Source: UMGS1370 sp046957575
GTDB taxonomy: Bacteria; Bacillota; Clostridia; Lachnospirales; Lachnospiraceae
Length of the DNA stretch: 64,000 nucleotides
Assembly (NCBI GenBank): GCA_046957575.1
Contig: JBKUOG010000010.1
Span: 47,023-111,022, forward strand
Direction: 5' to 3'
Below are positions 58,259-64,000 of this stretch, in pieces. The notes below the pieces were generated by a model. The model was not told where the DNA came from and ran no database searches. It saw only the letters and a program-made list of their open reading frames with translations. The stretch's first letter is position 1, and each line of letters starts with the position of its first letter. The position numbers were made by a program, and so were the translations under genes.

Positions 58259-59635
58259 TTATGAAGCGTTTGCTGAAGCATTAAATGTATCTGCTGCTTC
58301 CTGAGGAGCTGTACCGTTGAATACCTGCTGAAGCATGTTGAACCACAGCGGACGCATTGCTGCAAAGCCTGCGCGGGTATTGTAGTATGGTCCATAATAC
58401 TGACTCCAGGAAGCTAACAATGCCATATGCTCGTCGCCTTCATACAAATCGCCGAAAGATTTGCGAACCGGGAATGCATTGGTCTTTACAACGCTCTTTG
58501 GTCCCCACTCTTTGTCATCGCATACGAATTTGATAAATTCCTTAGATGCCTCAATACGAGCCTCATCTTTGTTATCAAATACACAGAAACCATTTACCAG
58601 ATACTCCAGAGAAGGAGTACCGTCATCAGATGGGAATGGAACTGCAATCTGAGTAAAGTCTTCAGAAGCGTAGGTAACTTCATTGGAAGTACCGAAGCAG
58701 AATGTCATTGCACAGGTTTCCTGCTGGAATTTCTGCAGTTCATCAGCGGCAGCCATATCAAAGCCTGCATCCAATGCCTTGCTGTCATACATGCTCTTTA
58801 ATAATTCAAGAGCCTTTACGCCGTTCTCATCAATATTCCATTTGCCGTCCTCACTTACTATGGAAGAGCTGTACAGGTTATTTACCAGCGCTCTGGTACC
58901 CTGGTCGCCGCCCTGTCCGCCGCAGTATACAATTGCCGGAACCTGAGTGGGAGCTGCATCGCGAAGAGCCTCGCACATCTTTACAAAATTATCAGTTGTC
59001 CAGGTGCGGTCGCCTTCTAAGTTTACATACTGAAGAGCATCTGCTGCCTCTAAAGCTTCTTTATTAAGTCCCATATAAAATGGAGAAGAAGAAATCGGAT
59101 ACATATAGGCAGTTCCGTCTGCACCTACACAGGTCTCTACCAGGGACTCGCTGGTCAAATCTGGTTTCAGTTCCTCTAACATGTCATCTAACGGCGCCAA
59201 ATAGCCTGCGTTTCCAAACTCAATAATACGGCCTGGAGCGTCAAATAAAATATCAGGAGCAGTTCCTGAAGTCAGAGCTGCTGTCAGCTTATCAGGACCG
59301 GAAGTAAAGTCAATGTACTCTACCTTAACTGTAATGTTTGGATTTGCTGTATGGAATGCATCTGCCAGCTCCTGCTCGTATCCTGTATCTACACCAAAGG
59401 TCGGGAACGCCCACCATACCAGTTCAATCGGCTCTCCTTCTGCTTCCTTTGCTGCCTCTGTCGGCTCTGCTGCCTCCTCTGCTTTAGATGCTCCCGTAGC
59501 TGCCGCAGTAGTTGCAGGTGCTGCAGTAGTTGCAGGTGCTGCAGTAGTTGCATCTGCTTCCTGTCCGCCGCCGCACCCAGCAAGTGTAGTAGCAGTTAAA
59601 GCGGTTGCCAGTCCCAAGGCCATCATTTTTTTCAT
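58259..59635 (-). CDS. Sugar ABC transporter solute-binding lipoprotein
   Basis: The 458-residue protein has a lipoprotein signal (TTLAGC, Cys about 21) and a Thr/Ala/Pro repeat linker (TTAAPATTAAPATTAA). The binding domain is of solute-binding family 1, with IELVWWAFPTFG, LTSGTAPDILFDAPGRI and FVNG-like LVNGFCVF. It precedes two CUT1 permeases. GGAGG lies 8 bases before the ATG. With nanA, nanE and nanK next to it, sialic acid or a sialylated sugar is the probable ligand. Confidence 0.88.
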   Translation of the reverse strand: MKKMMALGLATALTATTLAGCGGGQEADATTAAPATTAAPATTAAATGASKAEEAAEPTEAAKEAEGEPIELVWWAFPTFGVDTGYEQELADAFHTANPNITVKVEYIDFTSGPDKLTAALTSGTAPDILFDAPGRIIEFGNAGYLAPLDDMLEELKPDLTSESLVETCVGADGTAYMYPISSSPFYMGLNKEALEAADALQYVNLEGDRTWTTDNFVKMCEALRDAAPTQVPAIVYCGGQGGDQGTRALVNNLYSSSIVSEDGKWNIDENGVKALELLKSMYDSKALDAGFDMAAADELQKFQQETCAMTFCFGTSNEVTYASEDFTQIAVPFPSDDGTPSLEYLVNGFCVFDNKDEARIEASKEFIKFVCDDKEWGPKSVVKTNAFPVRKSFGDLYEGDEHMALLASWSQYYGPYYNTRAGFAAMRPLWFNMLQQVFNGTAPQEAADTFNASANAS

Positions 59636-59668
59636 TCCTGTTTCCTCCTTTTTAACTTGTCACCTTCT

Positions 59669-59720
59669 TACAAAAAAGATGCAGCAAATACTGTTTTTTT
59701 GTTAAGTCTGCCGCATCTTT
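59669..59720 (-). promoter_or_regulatory. Terminator-like hairpin at the 5' end of the importer mRNA
   Basis: AAAGATGCGGCA (59709-59720) pairs with TGCTGCATCTTT (59675-59686), allowing one G-U, and runs into a T tract to 59672. The hairpin begins only about 6 bases after the predicted transcript start. It could be an attenuator, or a 5' stem that stabilises the mRNA. Confidence 0.65.
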
Positions 59721-59732
59721 GCTGTTATCGTC

Positions 59733-59761
59733 ATTATATTACGAAAATTTTATTTTGTCAA
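59733..59761 (-). promoter_or_regulatory. Promoter of the sugar importer operon
   Basis: Consensus TTGACA (59756-59761) and TATAAT (59733-59738) are spaced by 17 bases on the minus strand. Such a strong promoter implies control by a repressor or by the hairpin that follows. It sits in the 174-base gap after the rpiR-type gene. Confidence 0.88.
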
Positions 59762-59809
59762 TCTTGTTTAAAAAAAATTTTTTTCTTTTTGTTTTTTGTC
59801 GAATCTCAA

Positions 59810-60664
59810 CTAGCAGAGTTTGTCAATAACAGCGCCGGAAGTCTTTTCATTATTTTTACTGCACATATCAAAGTATCTGCGGTAGTATTCGCTGTACATC
59901 ATATCCACTAAAAACAACTGGCTGATTTCAGCCGAGGTCGATCCTCCCTGCAGCGGCCCTTCATTGGCCCCGCACAGCAGGGTAAAATCCGCATAGGAAG
60001 TCAGGGGGGATTTCATAAAGCGGGTAATACAGATAACAGACGCTTTCGCCCCTTTTGCGAGTTCTGCCAGATGAATCGTATCTTTCGTAGCGCCTGAGTA
60101 AGAAAACAGCACCGCAGCGTCTTCCGGTCCCAGCATGGAAGCCGCCATAGCCTGCATATGGCTGTCCTGAATACAGTATACCTTAGGTTCAATCCTAAGA
60201 AACTTATTTGTTGCCTTTAAAGCAGTCAAAAGACTGGCTCCCACTCCAAAAAAATAAATCCGTTTTGCTTTGTGAAGCACATCAATTACGTTTGAAAAAA
60301 CCGTCTCATCCAGTAGAGAATACGTCTCTGTCAGTGCGCTTACATTGGTGTTCAGAACCTTTTTCGCCAGTTCTGGAAAGGAATCTGCCAGGCTGATTGC
60401 TCCCGTAAATTCCCCTTCGTTATTTTCCTGATCCCGCAGCCCTAAAGACAACATCATCTTAAATTCCTGATATCCTTTTAACTCCATGGTTTTGCAAAAT
60501 CTAAATACGCTGGTATCTCCCACATCGCAGGCTTCCGCCAAATCCGTAATCGACATAAACAATACTTCTCTCGGATTCTGCAAAATGTATGACGCTACCT
60601 TTTTTTCTGCTTTTGTAAACTGATTATATGCCAGTTTTACCTTTGTTAAAAAATCTCCATTCAT
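59810..60664 (-). CDS. RpiR-family transcriptional regulator
   Basis: The 284-residue protein has an N-terminal helix-turn-helix (residues 1-77, with MSITDLAEACDVGDTSVFRFCKTMELKGYQEFK in parts) and a C-terminal SIS domain (125-250, with YFFGVGASLLTALKATNKFLR and AAVLFSYSGATKDTIHLAE). The SIS domain binds phosphosugars. RpiR regulators of sialic acid genes usually respond to ManNAc-6-P or GlcNAc-6-P, which NanK and NanE handle. It follows nanK by 79 bases with no terminator, so it belongs to the nanE operon. Confidence 0.88.
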   Translation of the reverse strand: MNGDFLTKVKLAYNQFTKAEKKVASYILQNPREVLFMSITDLAEACDVGDTSVFRFCKTMELKGYQEFKMMLSLGLRDQENNEGEFTGAISLADSFPELAKKVLNTNVSALTETYSLLDETVFSNVIDVLHKAKRIYFFGVGASLLTALKATNKFLRIEPKVYCIQDSHMQAMAASMLGPEDAAVLFSYSGATKDTIHLAELAKGAKASVICITRFMKSPLTSYADFTLLCGANEGPLQGGSTSAEISQLFLVDMMYSEYYRRYFDMCSKNNEKTSGAVIDKLC

Positions 60665-60743
60665 TTTCTATGCCCCTTCCTGCCTCTCATGTCTCAAACT
60701 CTTCTGTCTTTAGGAATAGCATCTTATGTGCTGTTGTATCCTG

Positions 60744-61628
60744 TTATGAGCCAATCTTCTGTCCGGCCAAATATGCAGCTCCTAAAAGTCCTGCCTGATT
60801 GCCAAGCTTTGCTGCTTCCAGTCTTACTCCGCAAAAACTGCTCATAATTTCCCTGGCTGTTTTTTCCTTTACCTGCTCTAAAATATATGGCTGCGCCATA
60901 ACGCCGCCTCCCAGAATTACCTTTTCCGGATTAAAAATGTGAATAACTGTGATCAGTCCCCATACAATCTCATCAATCCAGCGATCCACCACTGCCCGAA
61001 CCTGCATTTCTTCCAGACGGGCAAAGATTTTCCTGCCATTATCCAGGCTTTCATCTATCTTTTGTGCCATTGCTACTAAAGCGGTTGCGGATGCATATTT
61101 TTCATAGCAGCCGCTAAACGGCTGTCCGCAAATCCGATCTTCAGGATGGACCAGGATACCGCCGAATTCTCCAGCCGAGCAGGAACTTCCGCTGTAAAGT
61201 TTTTTGTCAATCACAATGGCCCCTCCTACTCCGGTACCATATGTAATGCACAAAAAATTGCGGCTGTCCGCCCCCGCTCCAAACTGGCCTTCTCCTACTG
61301 CCGCTGCATTAACATCATTTTCCACTGCTGCCGGAACTGAAAATTCCTCTTCCAGTATAGTCTGTATCTGCATTCCCGTATAATCCGGAATGTTTTCATT
61401 GGCATAGACAATACAGCCCTTTTGGGAATCCACCTGCCCGGCAGTACTGATGCCGATGGCGTCAAACTTTCCATAGCTGTGAAGGATCTCTTTTACCCGC
61501 TCCATAACATAGGGCCCACCGTTTTTAGCATGGGTATCCCATTCCCTCTGTTCCAGAATCGTCTCTCCCGTCCAGATTCCTGATTTAATAGATGTCCCGC
61601 CAATATCTAATGCTGCTATTTTTTTCAT
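60744..61628 (-). CDS. nanK: ROK-family sugar kinase, probable N-acetylmannosamine kinase
   Basis: The 294-residue ROK protein has the ATP motif ALDIGGTSIKSG (6-17), the catalytic Asp in AVENDVNAAAVGE and the second ATP motif TYGTGVGGAIV. The usual ROK zinc motif CxCGxxGCxE is reduced to RICGQPFSGCYE after GILVHPED. It should phosphorylate ManNAc before NanE. The ATG at 61628 has GGGAG 6 bases upstream. It starts 15 bases after nanE. The substrate is inferred from the neighbours; glucose kinase activity cannot be excluded. Confidence 0.8.
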   Translation of the reverse strand: MKKIAALDIGGTSIKSGIWTGETILEQREWDTHAKNGGPYVMERVKEILHSYGKFDAIGISTAGQVDSQKGCIVYANENIPDYTGMQIQTILEEEFSVPAAVENDVNAAAVGEGQFGAGADSRNFLCITYGTGVGGAIVIDKKLYSGSSCSAGEFGGILVHPEDRICGQPFSGCYEKYASATALVAMAQKIDESLDNGRKIFARLEEMQVRAVVDRWIDEIVWGLITVIHIFNPEKVILGGGVMAQPYILEQVKEKTAREIMSSFCGVRLEAAKLGNQAGLLGAAYLAGQKIGS

Positions 61629-61643
61629 GGCAATCTCTCCCAT

Positions 61644-62336
61644 CTACCGGATGGCAGAAACAAACCGTTTTGTAATCTCCATCGGTCTGGTAATGGCCCC
61701 GCCGATTACTGCTGCCCACACGCCGGCATCCAATGCAGCCTTTAACTGTTCCGGAAGCCAGATCCCGCCTTCTGCAATCACTGGTTTGCCGCAGTCTCTT
61801 GCCAGCTGTCCCATTAACTCAATATTGGGAAGTTCTGCTCCTTTTGTGTAATCCGTATATCCGTTCATCGTTGTTCCGATTAAATCAAAACCGATCTGAG
61901 CCGCATGGATCCCCTCTTCATAATTGGAACAGTCTGCCATAAACAGCTGATCCGGATATTTGTTCCGAACCTCGCCAAAAAATTCATCCAGGGTCTTTCC
62001 ATCCGGCCGCATGCGCTGTGTCGCATCTGTGGCAATAATAGGCACTCCGCAGTTTACTAAAGCATCTATCTCTTTCATGGTAGGGGAAATGTATACATTG
62101 CAGTCCCCATAAACCTCTTTAATAATTCCGATAATCGGCAGATCTACGGTTTCCTTAATTGCCTCGATATCTGGTATCGTGTTGGCGCGGATTCCCGCTG
62201 CCCCGCCTAGCAATGCCGCATAGGCCATGCGGGACATGATATAAGAACTGTGAAGCGGCTCTTCTGGAAGCGCCTGACAGGATACTACCAGCCCTCCTTT
62301 AATCTGATCAAGAATTTCCTGTTTTTTCTGGTTCAT
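61644..62336 (-). CDS. nanE: N-acetylmannosamine-6-phosphate 2-epimerase
   Basis: The 230-residue TIM barrel has GLVVSCQALPEEPLHSSYIM at the start, the GGAAGIRANTIPDIEAIK strand and the catalytic Lys in PIIGIIKEVYGD. It also has the phosphate loop KPVIAEGGIWLPEQ and VVGGAIT-like AAVIGGAITRPMEIT. It converts ManNAc-6-P to GlcNAc-6-P. The ATG at 62336 has GGAGG 8 bases before it. It is the first gene of the nanE-nanK-rpiR operon. Confidence 0.94.
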   Translation of the reverse strand: MNQKKQEILDQIKGGLVVSCQALPEEPLHSSYIMSRMAYAALLGGAAGIRANTIPDIEAIKETVDLPIIGIIKEVYGDCNVYISPTMKEIDALVNCGVPIIATDATQRMRPDGKTLDEFFGEVRNKYPDQLFMADCSNYEEGIHAAQIGFDLIGTTMNGYTDYTKGAELPNIELMGQLARDCGKPVIAEGGIWLPEQLKAALDAGVWAAVIGGAITRPMEITKRFVSAIR

Positions 62337-62385
62337 AAATACTTCCTCCATTTTTTCTTTTATAATCACTCCTCTTGGTAGTTTA

Positions 62386-62414
62386 ACTATAACACGTCAA
62401 AAAATTATTTTCAA
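62386..62414 (-). promoter_or_regulatory. Promoter of nanE-nanK-rpiR
   Basis: TTGAAA (62409-62414) and TATAGT (62386-62391) on the minus strand are spaced by 17 bases, about 50 bases before nanE. It is divergent from the nanA promoter, with about 35 bases between the two -35 boxes, so a regulator bound there could act on both. Confidence 0.7.
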
Positions 62415-62449
62415 CCGTAAAATCTAAGCAAAAATTTTTTTTATTTTTG

Positions 62450-62478
62450 TTGATTTCTCCTACTAATAATGATATGAT
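62450..62478 (+). promoter_or_regulatory. Promoter of nanA
   Basis: TTGATT (62450-62455) and TATGAT (62473-62478) are spaced by 17 bases, giving a leader of about 75 bases before the nanA ATG at 62558. Confidence 0.65.
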
Positions 62479-62557
62479 TGGCATAGAAACTATACTATCT
62501 GGCAAGAAATCCAACTTGCACAGCGTAAATCTATTAAAGGGGAATGTGAGGTATACC

Positions 62558-63475
62558 ATGTCCAAGTATGATATTAACAAATTCAAACACGTAACCGTAG
62601 CACTCAACACGCCGTTTCAGGCAGATGGAAGTGTTGATGTACATGCTGTAAAAGCAGTTTCCCGTTATTTCCGCGATAAAGGCGTAAAGCAGATGTATGT
62701 TTGCGGCAGTACCGGAGAGGGATTTCTGTTAGACAGCGAGGAACGCAAATTGGTAGCGGAAACTGTTGTCAATGAAGTCGGCAATGATATGAACATCATT
62801 GTCCATGTAGGATGTGCCGATACGCGTCACTCCTGCGAGCTGGCTGCTCATGCTGAAAAAATCGGCGCTGATGCGACCTCTGCAGTTCCATGTGTGTATT
62901 ACCGACTGGGAGATGAAAGTGTTTACCGCCACTGGACCGAAATCACAAATGCAGCCGATCTTCCGTTCTTCATTTACAATATTCCGCAGTTAACCGGCTT
63001 TAATTTGTCCATGCCGCTGTTTAACCGGATGCTGGAAAATGAGCGGGTAGCTGGTGTTAAGTGTTCTTCCGACCCAGCCCAGGATATCCTGCGCTTTAAG
63101 CTGGCTGGCGGAAAAGATTTTATCGTATTTAACGGCCCGGACGAACAGTATGTAGCCGGACGCATTATGGGTGCAGATGCTGGTATCGGCGGCACTTACG
63201 GCGCAATGCCAGAATTATATATGAAAATCGACGAACTGATCGCCCGCGGCGACTGGGAAAAGGCCCATGATGTGCAGGCCATCGTGACTCCTTTAATCTA
63301 CCGCCTCTGTTCATTCCCGTCCATGCATGGAGCTGTAAAGGGAATCATTTCTTTAGACGGCTGTCCAATGGGCGACCCAAGACTTCCCTTCCTGCCAGTG
63401 GCTCTGGATGATCCGAAACTGGTTCAGCTTTATAAGGACATTAAAGACGCCATCGATACTGTAAAGAACTGGTAA
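62558..63475 (+). CDS. nanA: N-acetylneuraminate lyase
   Basis: The 305-residue class I aldolase splits sialic acid into ManNAc and pyruvate. Active-site features are Gly50-Ser-Thr-Gly-Glu in CGSTGEGF, Tyr140 in FFIYNIPQLTGF and the Schiff-base Lys168 in AGVKCSSDP. The start at 62558 (MSKYDINKF) has GAGG 6 bases upstream; a longer frame from 62447 runs through the promoter and is rejected. It is divergent from nanE and ends at a strong terminator. Confidence 0.95.
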   Translation: MSKYDINKFKHVTVALNTPFQADGSVDVHAVKAVSRYFRDKGVKQMYVCGSTGEGFLLDSEERKLVAETVVNEVGNDMNIIVHVGCADTRHSCELAAHAEKIGADATSAVPCVYYRLGDESVYRHWTEITNAADLPFFIYNIPQLTGFNLSMPLFNRMLENERVAGVKCSSDPAQDILRFKLAGGKDFIVFNGPDEQYVAGRIMGADAGIGGTYGAMPELYMKIDELIARGDWEKAHDVQAIVTPLIYRLCSFPSMHGAVKGIISLDGCPMGDPRLPFLPVALDDPKLVQLYKDIKDAIDTVKNW

Positions 63476-63494
63476 CTCTTCTTTTATACATAAC

Positions 63495-63536
63495 AAAATG
63501 AGGTGCGGCAATCCTACATTGCTTACACCTCATTTT
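63495..63536 (+). terminator. Terminator of nanA
   Basis: AAAATGAGGTG (63495-63505) pairs exactly with CACCTCATTTT (63526-63536), with an inner GCAAT/ATTGC pairing. A further T follows the arm. It lies 20 bases after the nanA stop. Confidence 0.88.
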
Positions 63537-63768
63537 TAATGCAAAAATCGTTGCCTGTCCTCTGGACTTTTTGGATTCTCTTAATGTTGTACAGTCATTT
63601 TCCAAAAAGGGATATCCTTTTGACAATGCGTGCTGTGAATGTTTTTTCAAATATCTCAAAAAGGAAGAAACAAACTGCAGAACCTATCACTCACTGCAGG
63701 AGCTTCAGCTCTCTGTTTTTGAATACATCGAAGGGTATTATAATTCCAGGAGGCCTCCTCCACTGTAA
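63523..63768 (+). pseudogene. IS3-family transposase (OrfB) remnant
   Basis: Two frames together show the C-terminal part of an IS3/IS150-type integrase-core transposase. YTSFLMQKSL appears in one frame. SLNVVQSFSKKGYPFDNACC, with the ECFFKYLKKEE and EYIEGYYNSRRP motifs that carry the last catalytic Glu, appears in the other (from about 63571). A frameshift near 63560-63570 breaks it, the N-terminal two thirds are missing, and it stops at 63768 soon after YYNSRRP. No OrfA or terminal repeat is seen. It begins inside the nanA terminator. Confidence 0.78.
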
Positions 63769-63875
63769 TATTAGTCTCTTTTTTCATTGTCAATCGGTGT
63801 TTCATAGACTTTCTCCCTTCACTAGATTCTGTCAAAATCAGAGAAAAATTTAGCGCGTAGTTCCAGGCCTGTTAA

Positions 63876-63925
63876 AAACAAAAAACCACTGTAAATCTCA
63901 AAAAAGTCAAGATTTACAATGGTTT
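63876..63925 (-). terminator. Hairpin terminator downstream of a tRNA 3' end
   Basis: Arms of 16 bases (63910-63925 and 63884-63899) match with one mismatch and a 10-base loop. TTTTTTGTTTTT follows on the minus strand. It lies 6 bases after the tRNA-like 3' end, as in a tRNA transcription unit. Confidence 0.75.
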
Positions 63926-63930
63926 GTTCG

Positions 63931-63955
63931 TGCGGGCAACAGGACTTGAACCCGT
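63931..63955 (-). tRNA. 3' end of a leucine-type tRNA (T arm and acceptor strand), partial
   Basis: On the minus strand ACGGG-TTCAAGT-CCTGT forms a T arm, followed by acceptor strand TGCCCGC and discriminator A at 63931. CCA is not encoded. The GGTTCAAGTCC loop and GCCCGCA end are common in Firmicutes tRNA-Leu. The 45 bases further upstream (63956-64000) do not show a credible anticodon arm or D arm, so this may be only a duplicated 3' end left by an integrated element. Confidence 0.5.
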
Positions 63956-64000
63956 TGAGTGCGGATAAACAGATGCTCATATATCTGGTACTTTTCATGC

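Noticed and set aside
63931..64000. A complete tRNA gene at the right edge
   Set aside because: Only the T arm and acceptor 3' strand fit. The remaining bases give no 7-base anticodon loop with a proper stem and no D-arm GG, so only a partial tRNA is reported.

Overview
The window comes from a gut-type Gram-positive clostridium, most likely family Lachnospiraceae. Supporting signs are the Firmicutes ribosomal gene order (S10-spc-alpha superoperon, then ecfA-ecfA-ecfT-truA-rplM-rpsI), strong AGGAGG ribosome binding sites, sigma-A style promoters, a zinc-type S14 and adenylate kinase, an enlarged L17, lipoprotein solute-binding proteins and choline-binding-like cell-wall repeat proteins. Species cannot be decided from the sequence. 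Almost everything is on the minus strand; birA, an RlmI-like methyltransferase gene, an SDR gene, nanA and an IS remnant are on the plus strand.

Region 1 (1-7086): an oligopeptide ABC operon (oppB-C-D-F-A) followed by a truncated LD-carboxypeptidase gene, with divergent birA. Region 2 (7138-21260): an NSS-family Na+ symporter, then a glycosaminoglycan-type utilisation cluster. This has an LplB/YtcP/solute-binding ABC importer, a Cys-type sulfatase, two heparinase II/III family proteins and a GH88 unsaturated glucuronyl hydrolase, with a membrane-anchored AraC-type regulator upstream. None of the four degradative enzymes has a signal peptide, so oligosaccharides are probably imported and then cut inside the cell.

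Region 3 (21268-23755): an AT-rich three-gene island of AAA ATPase, HNH nuclease and an unrecognised 177-residue protein. It resembles a Septu (PtuA/PtuB) defence module with an extra gene and lies between the rpsI terminator and the araC-type regulator. This is the best candidate for a poorly described system. Region 4 (23819-29127): rplM-rpsI, a TruA-acetyltransferase fusion and the ECF transporter module. Region 5 (29141-31565): two secreted cell-wall-binding repeat proteins that separate the ECF genes from rplQ. Region 6 (31701-48156): 31 genes from rpsJ to rplQ read from one visible promoter, with a structured 5' leader and two unusual hairpin-bearing gaps.

Region 7 (48205-56200): inverted repeats, a probable kdgT fragment, a third cell-wall repeat protein with a 27-bp perfect terminator stem, an RlmI-like methyltransferase, an NlpC/P60 hydrolase with trxB, an SDR, a MerR regulator and a DegV protein. 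Region 8 (56243-63536): a sialic acid cluster with nanA divergent from nanE-nanK-rpiR and a CUT1 sugar ABC importer. The importer mRNA appears to start with a terminator-like hairpin. Region 9 (63523-64000): a decayed IS3-type transposase, a hairpin terminator and the 3' end of a leucine-type tRNA, which together look like the edge of a mobile island.

Promoter, terminator and leader calls were made by eye. No homology search or folding program was run, and family assignments rest on recognised motifs.
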